A DNA stretch of 64,000 nt from Oceanibium sediminis (GTDB lineage Bacteria; Pseudomonadota; Alphaproteobacteria; Rhodobacterales; Rhodobacteraceae), in NCBI RefSeq assembly GCF_003265325.1, contig NZ_QGNX01000005.1:124001-188000 (forward strand), written 5' to 3'. Shown piece by piece: positions 45,571 through 55,040 of this stretch. The stretch's first letter is position 1. Each line of letters begins with the position of its first letter. The position numbers and the translations under genes are program-made. The notes below the pieces were generated by a model. It saw only the letters and a list, made by a program, of their open reading frames with translations. It searched no databases and was not told the DNA's origin.

Positions 45571-46386
45571 TCAGTCCTGCTGGGGCAGGTAGATCGCGGC
45601 GACCTGTTCGGCGATGGGATCATTTTCCAGCGGATGGGCGGTCATGCGGACCTCGGTATCCGCGTCCAAGCGTTGCCAGTTGCCGCCGCGAAAGATTTCC
45701 AGCGGGCGGAAGCGGGACTTGTAGTCCATCTTGCTTGATCCCGGCACCCAGTAGCCGAGGTAGACGTAGTCGAGCCCCGCATCGCGGGCGATCTCGATAT
45801 GGTCGAGGATGACCTGCGTGCCGAGCGAGCGCTGCGACAGGTCTGGGTCGAAGAAGGAATAGACCATGGACAGCCCGTCGGACAGCACATCGGTCAGGCA
45901 GACGGCGGCCAGCTCGCGGCGGTCCGCGCCCTGCTGGTAGTATTCCACGATCCGGCTGCGCACCGGCGTTTCCTCGACCATGGCGGCGTATTCGTAGACG
46001 TCCATGTCCGCCATGCCGCCGTCGGAATGGCGGCTGGACAGGTACTTGCGGAACAGCGCGTACTGCTCCTCGCTGGCCCAGGGGGTCGTCGCCTCGCGCA
46101 CGAGGTCGGTGTTCTTGCGCAGCACCCGCTTCTGCGAACGGGAGGGCTTGAAGTCCTTCACCACGATCCGGGCCGAAAGGCAGGCGGCGCAATCGGCGCA
46201 GGAGGGGCGGTAGAGCACATTCTGCGAGCGCCGGAAGCCCTGGTGTGACAGCACGTCGTTCAACTGGTCCGCGTTGCTGCCCTGAAGGGCCGTGAACAGC
46301 TTACGTTCCACCTGCCCGTCCAGGTAAGGACAGGGCTGGGGCGCCGTCACGTAGAATTGCGGCGGTTGTGGCAGGCTGTGGCGCAT
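45571..46386 (-). CDS. bpt: Aspartate/glutamate leucyltransferase (Bpt, aminoacyl-tRNA-protein transferase)
   Basis: 271-residue member of the bacterial ATE1-like family; transfers leucine from its tRNA to N-terminal Asp or Glu and so marks proteins for ClpAP. Seen: [14 protein letters not shown], the Cys cluster [21 protein letters not shown], and the C-terminal [22 protein letters not shown]. Not in an evident operon. Confidence 0.92.
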   Translation of the reverse strand: MRHSLPQPPQFYVTAPQPCPYLDGQVERKLFTALQGSNADQLNDVLSHQGFRRSQNVLYRPSCADCAACLSARIVVKDFKPSRSQKRVLRKNTDLVREATTPWASEEQYALFRKYLSSRHSDGGMADMDVYEYAAMVEETPVRSRIVEYYQQGADRRELAAVCLTDVLSDGLSMVYSFFDPDLSQRSLGTQVILDHIEIARDAGLDYVYLGYWVPGSSKMDYKSRFRPLEIFRGGNWQRLDADTEVRMTAHPLENDPIAEQVAAIYLPQQD

Positions 46387-46493
46387 GGTCAGCGGGACCC
46401 TCGAAGTTCAAGAAAGGCTAGCAGGGCCTTCCCCGGTCTGACAATCGAAATTTCCGACCGGGGTGCTGTGGGTGCTGATCCTTGCCGCCGCCC

Positions 46494-46967
46494 TCAGTCG
46501 ACGGGGCGGTTGATGGCGGTCGTGCCGAGGATGAGGTCGGGCAGACCCTGGTTGTAGCGCGTGGTCAGGATGCACCCCGCCGTCGCCAGCGCACCGACCA
46601 CGCTGGCCATCAGCGCGACGAACATGCCGCTATGGATGGCGGCCGTCATTCCGTCAAGGCGGTGGCCCTTGCGGGTGCGCAGCTCGATCCCCATCAGGCG
46701 CATCCCCCATGTGGCGGAGCTGCTCGCGATGGTCAGCCAGCGATAGAGGAAGCTGAACAAGAACAGGATCGCCGGGAAGGCCATGAAGCCGAACCCGAAG
46801 GTGATGATCCCGAAGGCCAGGGTGAACACCCCGCTGAGGATGGTGATCAGGATCAGGTCGAACACCCAGGCCGCCAGCCGCTTGGACGGGACGCCTTCAT
46901 AGAATTGCTTGTCGTGTTCCGGGTGGGGCAGATCGTTGAACGGGTCCATATCCGCATAGAATGACAT
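46494..46967 (-). CDS. RDD family membrane protein
   Basis: 157 residues with the RDD motif region KRLAAWVFDLILITILSG, a second helix FGFGFMAFPAILFLFSFLY, and ATWGMRLMGIELRTRKGHRLD. RDD proteins are small inner-membrane proteins, some with Na or proton antiport activity. Start at 46967 is chosen over a frame 33 bases longer. Eighty-one bases downstream of the DUF2852 gene, and probably in the same TetR-controlled unit. Confidence 0.85.
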   Translation of the reverse strand: MSFYADMDPFNDLPHPEHDKQFYEGVPSKRLAAWVFDLILITILSGVFTLAFGIITFGFGFMAFPAILFLFSFLYRWLTIASSSATWGMRLMGIELRTRKGHRLDGMTAAIHSGMFVALMASVVGALATAGCILTTRYNQGLPDLILGTTAINRPVD

Positions 46968-47048
46968 AATCGCTGTCCTGACAACTAAAGAGGGAAGCAA
47001 GCCGGCCCGCCCCTTTGCGCGGGGCGGGCAGGATCGTCACGGGCAGGC

Positions 47049-47459
47049 TCAGGCCGGCGCCTCTTCGAAGCCCGAGGGGGCGGCGGGGCGGCTCGGCTCG
47101 TCGCGGCGCTTGGCGCGGTCTTCCATGAACTGGTCGAACTCGGACTGGTCCTTTGCCTTGCGCAGACGCTCCAGGAATTCCTGGAAGGCGGCCTGTTCAT
47201 CCTCGAGGCGCTTCAGCGTGGCGTCGCGGTAGCCATCGAACGCCGTGTTGCCGGAGGAGTGGCGGAACCGGGCGCCGGTGGTGGACCATTTGCGGGCAGA
47301 ACAGGACATGCGATTGCTCCAGATCATGTAGGCGAGAAGGGCGAGGCCAATGGGCCAGAACAGGATGAAGCCGACCACCATGGCGGCGATCCAGGCGCCC
47401 TTTCCGCGGGCGTCCAGCCAGGCTTGCGCCTCGCGCAGGGCATGGGAAACAGAGTTCAT
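47049..47459 (-). CDS. DUF2852 inner-membrane protein
   Basis: 136-residue protein with one or two hydrophobic helices (WIAAMVVGFILFWPIGLALLAYMIW) and a charged C-terminal half (FLERLRKAKDQSEFDQFMEDRAKRRDEPSRP). Matches DUF2852 of Rhodobacterales; function unknown. ATG at 47459 has AAAGGATC upstream. Two matching inverted repeats lie just ahead, pointing to control by the TetR-family regulator encoded upstream. Confidence 0.8.
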   Translation of the reverse strand: MNSVSHALREAQAWLDARGKGAWIAAMVVGFILFWPIGLALLAYMIWSNRMSCSARKWSTTGARFRHSSGNTAFDGYRDATLKRLEDEQAAFQEFLERLRKAKDQSEFDQFMEDRAKRRDEPSRPAAPSGFEEAPA

Positions 47460-47475
47460 TTGCGATCCTTTCAGC

Positions 47476-47494
47476 ATGTAAATATCATTTACAT
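47476..47494 (-). promoter_or_regulatory. TetR-type operator, copy 1
   Basis: ATGTAAA-N5-TTTACAT, a perfect palindrome 17 bases upstream of the DUF2852 start. The same core recurs 59 bases away. The adjacent upstream gene encodes a TetR-family protein, the likely ligand of these sites. Confidence 0.75.
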
Positions 47495-47534
47495 TACCCT
47501 ACATGGGACGCCCCCGGGGCCCCCGCAAGGGGCA

Positions 47535-47553
47535 ATGTAAATAATTTTTACAT
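47535..47553 (-). promoter_or_regulatory. TetR-type operator, copy 2
   Basis: Second ATGTAAA-N5-TTTACAT palindrome, 10 bases beyond the stop of the tetR-family gene. The shared half-sites with a different spacer indicate two true binding sites, probably flanking the promoter of the DUF2852-RDD unit. Confidence 0.75.
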
Positions 47554-47563
47554 TTTTGCGATC

Positions 47564-48199
47564 TCAGTCGTCGCGCTCGATCAGGCCAAGCCCGCGCAGG
47601 TAGATCCCGATGCCCGATTCCAGCAGGTCCTCGGGCGCGAAGGGGGTCTTCGTGCCCGGTTGACCGCGCGAGAACAGCTCCACCACGCCGTGGCTCATGG
47701 CCCAGATGTGGTTGGACACCATGCTGGCGGGGGGGCGCTTGTCCTTCGGCATCCGGGCGATCAGTTCTTCCGCCGCGCGGGTCAGAACCGCGAAGGCCCG
47801 GTCCGTGGTGCGCTTCAGGTCGCTGTTCTGCGCGATCGGCAGGCCGCTTTCGAACATGGTGATGTAGTGGCCGGGAAACTTCCGCGCGAAGGCGAGATAG
47901 GCGCGCCCCGTCGCCTCGAACCGCGCCAGCGCGGATGGCGGGGCGCTGGCGTAGGCGTGTTCCATCAGGTCGGCGAACATCTCGAACCCCTGGCGGGCGG
48001 CTTCCTCGATGATTTCCTCTCGGCCCTTAAAGTGGCGATAGGGCGCGCCCGCGCTGACCCCGGCCTTGCGCGCCGCCTCGGCCATGGTGAAGCCCTGGGG
48101 GCCGCGTTCGACCACCAGTTCCAGCGTGGCGTCCACCAGCGCTTGTTTCAGATTGCCGTGGTGATAGCCGCGGCGGGCCTGCCGATCATCCCTGGACAT
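47564..48199 (-). CDS. TetR family transcriptional regulator
   Basis: 211 residues: N-terminal helix-turn-helix (LVDATLELVVERGPQGFTMAEAARKAGVSAGAPYRHFKGREEII, residues about 22-65) and an all-helical ligand domain of the TetR_C_33-like kind (FARKFPGHYITMFESGLP). Lies just upstream of the two palindromes and of DUF2852-RDD. A ligand is not evident; membrane stress or a lipid-like effector would fit its targets, but this is inference. Confidence 0.9.
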   Translation of the reverse strand: MSRDDRQARRGYHHGNLKQALVDATLELVVERGPQGFTMAEAARKAGVSAGAPYRHFKGREEIIEEAARQGFEMFADLMEHAYASAPPSALARFEATGRAYLAFARKFPGHYITMFESGLPIAQNSDLKRTTDRAFAVLTRAAEELIARMPKDKRPPASMVSNHIWAMSHGVVELFSRGQPGTKTPFAPEDLLESGIGIYLRGLGLIERDD

Positions 48200-48249
48200 G
48201 CGCTGTCAGGTAACGCCCGGCGTCCGTGGCAGCAAGGGCCGGCGGCATC

Positions 48250-49125
48250 TCAGGACAGCCCCATGGCGGCGGGCGTGCCGCAAATCCGGGGGTCCGGGGA
48301 GTCGACATCGAGCCCATCGACGGGCAGCGCGCCCAGCACCTGGCGAATGGCGGCGAGGCGCGCGCGCTTCTTGTCGTCCGAGCGGATCACGGCCCAGGGC
48401 ACCCGGTCGCTGTGGCTGATCGTCAGCGTCTCGCGGATCGCATCGCTGTAGGCATCCCACCTGGCCAGGCCCTTGACGTCGATGGACGACAGCTTCCAGT
48501 GTTTCAGCGGATCGCTTTCGCGCTTGAGGAAGCGGCGCAGCTGTTCGGCCCGGCCGACATTCAGCCAGATCTTGAGGATGTGGATGCCATCCTCCGCCAC
48601 CATCGCCTCGAAGCCGTTGACCTGGTTGAAGAATTGCTGGCGCTGCGTTTCGGTGCAGAAGTCGAAGACCTTCTCGACAACGCCGCGATTGTACCAGGAG
48701 CGGTCGAAGAACACCATTTGCCCATCGGTCGGCAGGTGCTGGATGTAACGCTGGAAATACCATTGGCCGCGCTCCACCTCGGACGGTTTGGACAGCGCCA
48801 CGACCCGCGCCACGCGGGGATTCAGATTTTCGCGGAACCGCTTGATCGTGCCCCCCTTGCCGGCGGCGTCGCGCCCCTCGAACACCACGGCGACGCGCGC
48901 GCCGGTGTTCTGCACCCAGATCTGGGTGCGCATCAGCGCGATCTGCAATGCCTCCATCTGGGTATCGTAGGCGTCGCCGTCCATCTCGACGTCATAGGGG
49001 TAGGTCTCGTCCAGGATGTCCTTCTTGCCGGACCCGGAGATCGCCTCGCGCACGGCCTCGGGGGCGGCTTCCTCGAAGAACCGGCTGATCGCGCCGTCAT
49101 AGGGCTTCTGGAATCCGGAATGCAT
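48250..49125 (-). CDS. ppk2: Polyphosphate kinase 2
   Basis: 291-residue PPK2 family enzyme; uses polyphosphate to phosphorylate nucleoside diphosphates. Walker A FEGRDAAGKGGTIKRF, Walker B-like FFDRSWYNRGVVE and the lid EVERGQWYFQRYI are intact. ATG at 49125 is preferred, with AAAGGA upstream; a GTG at 49149 is possible. Single-domain form. Confidence 0.93.
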   Translation of the reverse strand: MHSGFQKPYDGAISRFFEEAAPEAVREAISGSGKKDILDETYPYDVEMDGDAYDTQMEALQIALMRTQIWVQNTGARVAVVFEGRDAAGKGGTIKRFRENLNPRVARVVALSKPSEVERGQWYFQRYIQHLPTDGQMVFFDRSWYNRGVVEKVFDFCTETQRQQFFNQVNGFEAMVAEDGIHILKIWLNVGRAEQLRRFLKRESDPLKHWKLSSIDVKGLARWDAYSDAIRETLTISHSDRVPWAVIRSDDKKRARLAAIRQVLGALPVDGLDVDSPDPRICGTPAAMGLS

Positions 49126-49215
49126 CGGGGGACAGTCCTTTCTTTTCACAGGAGTATTGCCCGGATCACGGGGTATCGCAACGATCCTGGGACGGCGATC
49201 CTCGGAGTGGGCCGC

Positions 49216-50172
49216 TCAGCGGGTCAGCCGGGCCAGCGCCGCCGCGATCTGCCCGGTGGAGGTATGGTGCGGCATGTGCCCGATCCCCGGCAGCAGGGTC
49301 AGCCGCGCATTCTGCAAGGTCGCGACCGTGACTTCCGAGTGGATGTGGCTTGGCACCGTGTCGTCGGTATCGCCGTGCACCAGTTCCACCGGCATCGTCA
49401 GCCGCCCGTAACGCGGCACCATCTCTCGGATGTAGCCCTTCAGGTTGCCCACGTCCGCCGCGTTGGCCCGCAGGACAGAAGGGCGCAGCGTCAGGCGCGG
49501 GCTCACCCAGTCGAGATACCCCCTGGGGGGCGATTGCGGCTCGAAGATGCGCGCGACGGTATCCCGCGCCAGCCTGTCGGTGGCCAGCAGGGGCAGGGCG
49601 CGCGCGACCAGCGGGCCGGTCAGGGGATTGTGCAGCAGGTTGTAAAGCGTGCCGACGCCCCCCTCCCACACCTGGCTGGGGGAGGCGATCAGAAGCAGCC
49701 CCGGCGTTTCGCCGGGCGCATCCAGCGCCCAGGCCAGCGCCACCGCGCCGCCAAGCGAATGGCCCACCACGGGCGCGCCGCCAAAGCCCAGTTCCCCCGC
49801 CGCCTTGCGCATCAGCGCCGCCTGCACGGAAGGGTCGTCGCCATCCTTGGCGGGACGCTCGGAAAAGCCCAGGCCGGGGCGGTCGAACAATAGCAGCTGG
49901 TGGGTTTCGCCCAGGCGCTGCGCGGGGCCCGCGGTCCAGTCCCGCAGGTTGCCGCTGGCGCCGTGGATGACCACCGCCTTCGGCCCCTTTCCCAGGATCC
50001 GGTAATGCAGCCGCAGCCCGTCAACGGTCACGAACTGCCCGCTCGGCGATTGCTCAGATGCGCCCAACTCCGCCCCTCTCATCGCCACGCAACCGCCCGC
50101 CGCAAGGGCGAGCGCGCCGCCGCCCCCAAGAAGTAGGCGGCGGCGAAGCCTATTCGGTTCCGATTTCGGCAA
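49216..50172 (-). CDS. Lipoprotein-like alpha/beta hydrolase
   Basis: About 318 residues. After the basic [20 protein letters not shown] comes Cys in a lipobox (AAGGC), so the mature protein would be membrane-anchored in the periplasm. Alpha/beta hydrolase elements: oxyanion region [12 protein letters not shown], nucleophile [11 protein letters not shown], acid in HGDTDDTVP and base in GIGHMPHH. Probable start is TTG at 50172, which lies 23 bases inside the end of metA; longer frames extend further into it. Substrate unknown. Confidence 0.82.
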   Translation of the reverse strand: MPKSEPNRLRRRLLLGGGGALALAAGGCVAMRGAELGASEQSPSGQFVTVDGLRLHYRILGKGPKAVVIHGASGNLRDWTAGPAQRLGETHQLLLFDRPGLGFSERPAKDGDDPSVQAALMRKAAGELGFGGAPVVGHSLGGAVALAWALDAPGETPGLLLIASPSQVWEGGVGTLYNLLHNPLTGPLVARALPLLATDRLARDTVARIFEPQSPPRGYLDWVSPRLTLRPSVLRANAADVGNLKGYIREMVPRYGRLTMPVELVHGDTDDTVPSHIHSEVTVATLQNARLTLLPGIGHMPHHTSTGQIAAALARLTR

Positions 50173-51070
50173 GGTCGTATTTCGTCGTCTGGTAGATCTC
50201 GTTGATCCAGTTGCCGTAGAGCAGGTGCCCATGGCTGCGCCAGCGGTTCGCCGGGGGCAGGGCCGGGTTGTCGCCCGGATAATAGTTCAGCGGCACGGCG
50301 ATCGCGTCCCCATTGGCGACGTCCCGGTCGTATTCCTGTTTCAGCGTATCGCTGTCGTATTCCAGGTGGTTGAACATATAGAGCGCCCGGTGGCCGGGAT
50401 CCTCGATCAGGCAGGGGCCCACCTCGTCCGAGGTGACGAGCACATTCAGGCCCGGCGCCGCCGCGATGTCGGCTTCGCTCATCTCCGTCCAGCGGCTGAC
50501 GGGCACCAGAAGATCGTCGGAGAACCCGTGCAGGTAGGGCGAGGCGTTGCTGACCGTGCGATGCCGGAAACAGCCGAACGCCTTTGCCGGCAGCATAAGC
50601 TTTTGAACACCGTGGAAGTGGTTCATCATCGCCATGCCGCCCCAGCACACACCCATGGTCCGGTGCACGTTGGTCTGCGTCCAGTCGAAGATCTCGCGCA
50701 GTTCGTCGTAGTAGGTGACGGCGTCGAAATCCAGGTGCTCGATCGGCGCGCCGGTAATGATCAGCCCGTCGAACTTGCGATCCTTCAGGTCCTGGAATCG
50801 GTGATAAAACGCCTCCATATGCGCCGAGGAGGTGTTGCGCGTCTCATGCTCGGACATGCGGATCAGCGTCAGGTCGATCTGCAACGGGGTGGAGCCGATG
50901 ACGCGGGCGAACTGCGTCTCGGTCTCGGCCTTCTTCGGCATCAGGTTCAGCAGCCCGATCTGAAGGGGCCGGATATCCTGATGCGCGGCGCGTTCCTCGG
51001 CCATGACCATGACCCCCTCGGAAGAGAGGACGTCAAAGGCGGGCAGGTCGGCAGGGATCTTGATCGGCAT
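50150..51070 (-). CDS. metA: Homoserine O-acetyltransferase (MetA type)
   Basis: 306-residue MetA-family enzyme that activates homoserine in methionine synthesis. Nucleophile C142 in [11 protein letters not shown], His in CFRHRTV, and the C-terminal [11 protein letters not shown]. Residue 111 is Glu (GAPIEHLDF); in this family Glu at 111 goes with acetyl-CoA use and Gly with succinyl-CoA, so acetyl transfer is predicted despite the usual succinyltransferase label. Start at 51070 fits the MPIKIP opening. Confidence 0.93.
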   Translation of the reverse strand: MPIKIPADLPAFDVLSSEGVMVMAEERAAHQDIRPLQIGLLNLMPKKAETETQFARVIGSTPLQIDLTLIRMSEHETRNTSSAHMEAFYHRFQDLKDRKFDGLIITGAPIEHLDFDAVTYYDELREIFDWTQTNVHRTMGVCWGGMAMMNHFHGVQKLMLPAKAFGCFRHRTVSNASPYLHGFSDDLLVPVSRWTEMSEADIAAAPGLNVLVTSDEVGPCLIEDPGHRALYMFNHLEYDSDTLKQEYDRDVANGDAIAVPLNYYPGDNPALPPANRWRSHGHLLYGNWINEIYQTTKYDLAEIGTE

Positions 51071-51179
51071 TTCACTTGTCTTCCACACTCGTCGGGTGCC
51101 GATAGATAGGGCAGCAATCGACCGCCCGCAACCACGGGGTGTTCAGCTTCGCGTCAGGGCGCTGAAACACGGGCGGGCG

Positions 51180-52037
51180 TCAGCCCGGCAGGGCGGCGGC
51201 GATCAGGGCGTCGAAATCCTCGGGCGTGGCGACCTTCGCCACCGCCGCGGCGTCGACGGTGATGCCCCAGTTCTCTGCCATCGCGCGATAGATCGGCAGG
51301 CGGTGGTCGATCAGGCGGCGGAATCCCCAGCGGATGAAATCGTCCGGGTCCACCTTGGTTTCCCCGACGCCCATCTTCTGCAGGTACTCGGCCCAGATCC
51401 CGCGCAGGAAGTCCTCCTGATAGTACATCGGCTTCGGGGCTTTGGCGAAACGGGCCACCAGAGCCTCGACATCGGCGTCGGTGCCCCGGATCCAGACCGG
51501 CAGGATCGCTTCGGACAGGGGCTTCAGGACGGGGTCCTCGGGGTCCCAGGGATCGACCACTTCGCAAAGCGAGCCGGAGGTGTCGCAGACGAAATGCGGA
51601 TAGCCGTAGATATCGCGCGCCTTGGTCGCGAAATGCAGCGCGTCCAGCGTGGCGGCGATTTCCGCTTCGCGGTGCTGGCGCTGGCGCGTCACGTATTCTT
51701 CGAACGGAATGCCGCCCTTGGCAGGATCGCCGGGCTTGCCGAGGTAGGTGGACAGCGGCGCGAGGTTCTGGAACGAGATGTTGGAGGCGATATAGATCGA
51801 ATCCGACATCAGCAGCTCGCGCAGGAACGGGTTCTGCATCGCCTCGCGCTTGAAGTTGTCCACGATATGCTCGCCCATGTAGCGCGTGCCGATGCGGAAA
51901 TCGGCGGAATAGTGAAACCACTCCCCGCCGCCGCGCAGCATGTCGGACAGATGGGTCTTGCCCAGCCCGGACATGCCGAACAGTGCGACACGCTTGTTGG
52001 GGGCGGCGTTCCAGTCGGTGCGGGTCATTTTCTGCAT
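51180..52037 (-). CDS. P-loop ATPase of unknown role
   Basis: 285-residue protein with a clear Walker A (FGMSGLGKTHLSDML) near the N-terminus, then FHYSADFRIGTRYMGEHIVDNF and VCDTSGSLCEVVDPWDP. The P-loop and deep kinase-like fold suggest an adenylate/gluconate-kinase-like or dNK-like NTPase; I recognise it as a conserved Rhodobacterales protein but not its function. Start at 52037 (MTRTDWNAAPNKR or the Met just before) is chosen near the P-loop. Confidence 0.75.
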   Translation of the reverse strand: MQKMTRTDWNAAPNKRVALFGMSGLGKTHLSDMLRGGGEWFHYSADFRIGTRYMGEHIVDNFKREAMQNPFLRELLMSDSIYIASNISFQNLAPLSTYLGKPGDPAKGGIPFEEYVTRQRQHREAEIAATLDALHFATKARDIYGYPHFVCDTSGSLCEVVDPWDPEDPVLKPLSEAILPVWIRGTDADVEALVARFAKAPKPMYYQEDFLRGIWAEYLQKMGVGETKVDPDDFIRWGFRRLIDHRLPIYRAMAENWGITVDAAAVAKVATPEDFDALIAAALPG

Positions 52038-52183
52038 GGGCGCTTGGTCCGGTCCTGAGGGCGCCACAGGCTTCGCCCAATCGCCACGAAGATGCAAGCC
52101 GACCCCCTCCAAAGTCCACAAATATCCCGGGGAGCGCGAGGGGCTGGCCCCTCGCACCCGCCGCCGCCCCGGACGTGGCAGGC

Positions 52184-53326
52184 CTACAGCTTGAAGCCGA
52201 TTCTCAGCCCCACGCCAAGCGCCGAGCCGTTGTCGTAGTCGGTATCCAGCACATTGCGCGCATTGCCGAGCACCGAGTAGCTCACCCCGCCCGAGACCTT
52301 GTATCGGTCGGTCTCATGGGTCGCGCCCAGGCTCACCCCGTAACGCCCGTCGATCGGCCCGAGCGAGGTCAGCTCCGTTTTGGTCTGCGGCTCGTAGCTG
52401 AAGGAAACCGCGCCCGACCAGGTCTCGGAAAAGCGCCGACCCACGCCCAGCGTATAGGTCGTCCAGTCCTCCTGGTAGTCCACCAGCGGGCGGCCGCCCG
52501 TCAGCGTGGTGTAGTTCGGTGGCGCGATGGCGAATTCCGACCAGTCGACCCAGTTGATCTGCCCGAACAGCAGAGTGTCCTTCGCGATGCCGGTCTGCGC
52601 GTCCAGCGTCACCGATTGCGGCGTCTCCAGCGTCGTCTGCGTGGCGTTCGTCCCCAGCGCCAGGCTCGATTCCCGCGTGTCGAGGTCATGCTCGATGGCC
52701 GAGCGATAGGTGACGCCGACGCGCAGCGCGATGTCGGGCACCGAGTAGGCCGCGCCGAGCGTGTAGCCGATCCCGGCGGAGGTGTTGGTCTCCACCGCGT
52801 AATCCGACAGGAAGGCGATGGAGGCATCGGCCGTCAGCGTCTGCAACACCGGCCCGCCGAAGATCTTGATCCGCTCGGTCACGTCATAGGCCAGCAGGCC
52901 GGTCAAGGCGACAGAAGTAAGGTTCGCGCTGGAGCCGCCATAGACGTTCTGCGCATCCAGCGGGCTTGGGGCCGATCCCGTGGGATAGGCGGTGTTCGCG
53001 CCCAGCGGCTGGTTGACGATGATCGCGTAGGACAGGCTGTCGTTGATATCCGCCTTGTAGGCGACGCCGAGCGTTGCGTAGGACTCCAGCAGGTTGCCGG
53101 TGTTGCCCGACAGGGGCAGGGGGCCACCGAAGGCGGGGGGAATGGTGCCGCCGTCGCCGCTGAGATCGGGCAGCACGAGCGCGCCGCTGAATTCCAGGTA
53201 GCGCCCCTCCTCGAACAGGGGCGAGGTGTTCAGGACGGAACGCTCCAGCCCCCCCGCCAGTGCGGTTGTCCCCGCAAGCGCGAATATGAGTGTCTGGCCC
53301 GAAAGCCGAATTTTCCCTTTGTTCAC
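52184..53326 (-). CDS. FadL/TodX (OmpP1) family outer-membrane transporter
   Basis: 380-residue outer-membrane beta-barrel with a signal peptide (MNKGKIRLSGQTLIFALAGTTALA) and the FadL layout: ERSVLNTSPLFEEGRYLEFSG, long alternating strands and a terminal Phe-Lys-Leu (GLRIGFKL). Takes up hydrophobic compounds such as fatty acids or aromatics. No partner gene nearby. Confidence 0.9.
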   Translation of the reverse strand: MNKGKIRLSGQTLIFALAGTTALAGGLERSVLNTSPLFEEGRYLEFSGALVLPDLSGDGGTIPPAFGGPLPLSGNTGNLLESYATLGVAYKADINDSLSYAIIVNQPLGANTAYPTGSAPSPLDAQNVYGGSSANLTSVALTGLLAYDVTERIKIFGGPVLQTLTADASIAFLSDYAVETNTSAGIGYTLGAAYSVPDIALRVGVTYRSAIEHDLDTRESSLALGTNATQTTLETPQSVTLDAQTGIAKDTLLFGQINWVDWSEFAIAPPNYTTLTGGRPLVDYQEDWTTYTLGVGRRFSETWSGAVSFSYEPQTKTELTSLGPIDGRYGVSLGATHETDRYKVSGGVSYSVLGNARNVLDTDYDNGSALGVGLRIGFKL

Positions 53327-53397
53327 AGCAACCTCCCGAATCTGCCGCTAACGTGATCATCATCCGGGATACATAAGGGGGCAGGGGTCACAAGCGA

Positions 53398-53431
53398 TGA
53401 CGCCGCGTCATCGGGCGATGACGCGGCGTCA
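53398..53431 (-). terminator. Long perfect hairpin downstream of ppa
   Basis: Fifteen-base perfect stem TGACGCCGCGTCATC (53398-53412) and GATGACGCGGCGTCA (53417-53431) with a GGGC loop, 41 bases after the ppa stop on the - strand. No strong T tract, but the stem is unusually stable. Confidence 0.6.
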
Positions 53432-53471
53432 CTTTGTCAGGGCTGAAAGGCGCGCAAACGCCCGGCAGGTC

Positions 53472-54008
53472 TTACTTGATCATCGCATCGATGGAGGTCT
53501 GCAGGATCGCCTCGGCCTCGGCCTTGTCGCCCCAGCCGATGACCTTGACCCACTTGCCTTCTTCCAGGTCCTTGTAGTGCTCGAAGAAGTGCTTGATGCG
53601 GTCGCGCGTCTTGGAGGGCACGTCGTCCAGGTCCTGGATGCCGGCCTGGAAGGGATCGACCTTTTCCACCGGAACGGCGATCAGCTTGTCGTCCATGCCG
53701 CCATCGTCTTCCATCTTCAGCACGCCCACGGGGCGGCAGCGGATCACGACGCCGGGCTGAAGGGTGAAGTCGCACAGCACCAGCACGTCGGTGGGGTCAC
53801 CGTCGGCGTGCAGGGTGTTGGGCACGAAGCCGTAGTTGCAGGGGTAGAACATCGGCGTGTTGACGATCCGGTCGACGAAGACGGCGCCGGAGTCCTTGTC
53901 GATCTCGTACTTGATCGGTGCGCCGCCCCCGGCGCCGCCGGGGATCTCGATCACCACGTTGATGTCCTTGGGGGCGTTCTTGCCTGCGGGGATCTTGTCG
54001 ATATCCAT
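53472..54008 (-). CDS. ppa: Inorganic pyrophosphatase (family I)
   Basis: 178-residue soluble pyrophosphatase. Seen: N-terminal NVVIEIPGGA, KYEIDKDSGAVFVDR, the metal-binding DGDPTDVLVLC and VEKVDPFQAGIQDLDDVP. Pulls biosynthetic reactions forward by hydrolysing pyrophosphate in the cytoplasm. Monocistronic. Confidence 0.96.
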   Translation of the reverse strand: MDIDKIPAGKNAPKDINVVIEIPGGAGGGAPIKYEIDKDSGAVFVDRIVNTPMFYPCNYGFVPNTLHADGDPTDVLVLCDFTLQPGVVIRCRPVGVLKMEDDGGMDDKLIAVPVEKVDPFQAGIQDLDDVPSKTRDRIKHFFEHYKDLEEGKWVKVIGWGDKAEAEAILQTSIDAMIK

Positions 54009-54075
54009 GAAAATGACTCCGTTTTCGTGTTTGGGCGTGCGCTAGCACGATTGCTGCAACTGCGAAAGGCTCGAC

Positions 54076-54957
54076 TTACGCGGGGACGTTTTGTCGCCGC
54101 TGCTCGGACCAGATGTTGAGAAGGTTTGCGGAAAACACCACCGCGGCGCCCAGGAATACGGGCCACTCCAGCGGCTCGGCGTACAGGATATAGGCGACGA
54201 AGGCGACAAGGGGCAGGCGCAGGAACTCCATCGGGCTGACGATGGAGGCGGGCGCGACCGACAGCGCGTTGGTAATGCACCAGTGGCTGAACAGCCCGGT
54301 GCAGCCCACGATGGCCAGGAACGGCAGCGAGCCCGCGTCAGGCAGGCGGATTTCGCCGTCCATCCCCGCGGTGACAATGCCGAACCCGGTCTGCAGGACG
54401 ACCAGCCAGAACAGGATGCAGGTCACGCTTTGGTCGCGGCTCAGCATCTTGGTGGTCAGGATCGCCCCGGCGAAGCCGAAGGCGGCCAGCATCGCGGTAA
54501 TGACGCCGGGCGTGATCGCGATCATGCCCGGGCGGGCGACGATCAGGATGCCGGTGAAGCCTAGCAGCGCCGCCGTCAGCCGGACCGAGCGCCACCGCTC
54601 TCCCAGCACCAGCGGCGCGGCGAGAGCGACCCAGATCGGAGAGGTGAACTCAAGCGCGAAAAGCTGCGCCATGGGGATCGTCGCGACGGCGAAGAACCAC
54701 AGGTTCTGGCCCGCGAAGTGAAACAGGTTGCGCAGCGTGTGCAGGCGGATCCGCCGCGCCGAGATCTGGTGCAGCGTGCCCGCCATGTGCCCGATCCCCA
54801 GCACGATGAAGATCCCCAGCATCGAGCGGTACATCATGATCTCGAACGTGTCGTGACGGCCCGCCAGTTCGCGCCCGGCGACAGCCATCAGCGTGAACGA
54901 CAGCATTGCGCCGCTCATGTAAAGCGCGGCGAGCAGGGGGCGGGATGTCTGGTCCAT
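54076..54957 (-). CDS. EamA/DMT family transporter
   Basis: 293-residue inner-membrane protein with two EamA halves and about ten helices (LYMSGAMLSFTLMAVAG at the start, LLGFTGILIVARPG in the middle, and FLRLPLVAFVAYILYAEPLEWPVFLGAAVVFSANL at the end). Such proteins export metabolites or amino acids. Sixty-seven bases upstream-adjacent to ppa on the same strand. Confidence 0.9.
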   Translation of the reverse strand: MDQTSRPLLAALYMSGAMLSFTLMAVAGRELAGRHDTFEIMMYRSMLGIFIVLGIGHMAGTLHQISARRIRLHTLRNLFHFAGQNLWFFAVATIPMAQLFALEFTSPIWVALAAPLVLGERWRSVRLTAALLGFTGILIVARPGMIAITPGVITAMLAAFGFAGAILTTKMLSRDQSVTCILFWLVVLQTGFGIVTAGMDGEIRLPDAGSLPFLAIVGCTGLFSHWCITNALSVAPASIVSPMEFLRLPLVAFVAYILYAEPLEWPVFLGAAVVFSANLLNIWSEQRRQNVPA

Positions 54958-55040
54958 TCGCGCGGTATGATCCCGCCCGCCGCCCGGGTCAAGGCGTTTG
55001 CGGCTTGTCGGCGGGCGCTGCGCTGGCCTAGGGTTCGGTC

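Noticed and set aside
41037-45623. A 1528-codon open frame on the - strand antisense to the second TRAP operon
   Set aside because: Composition is the usual His/Asp/Gln/Arg-rich shadow of GC-rich genes; the + strand frames encode clear TRAP proteins.
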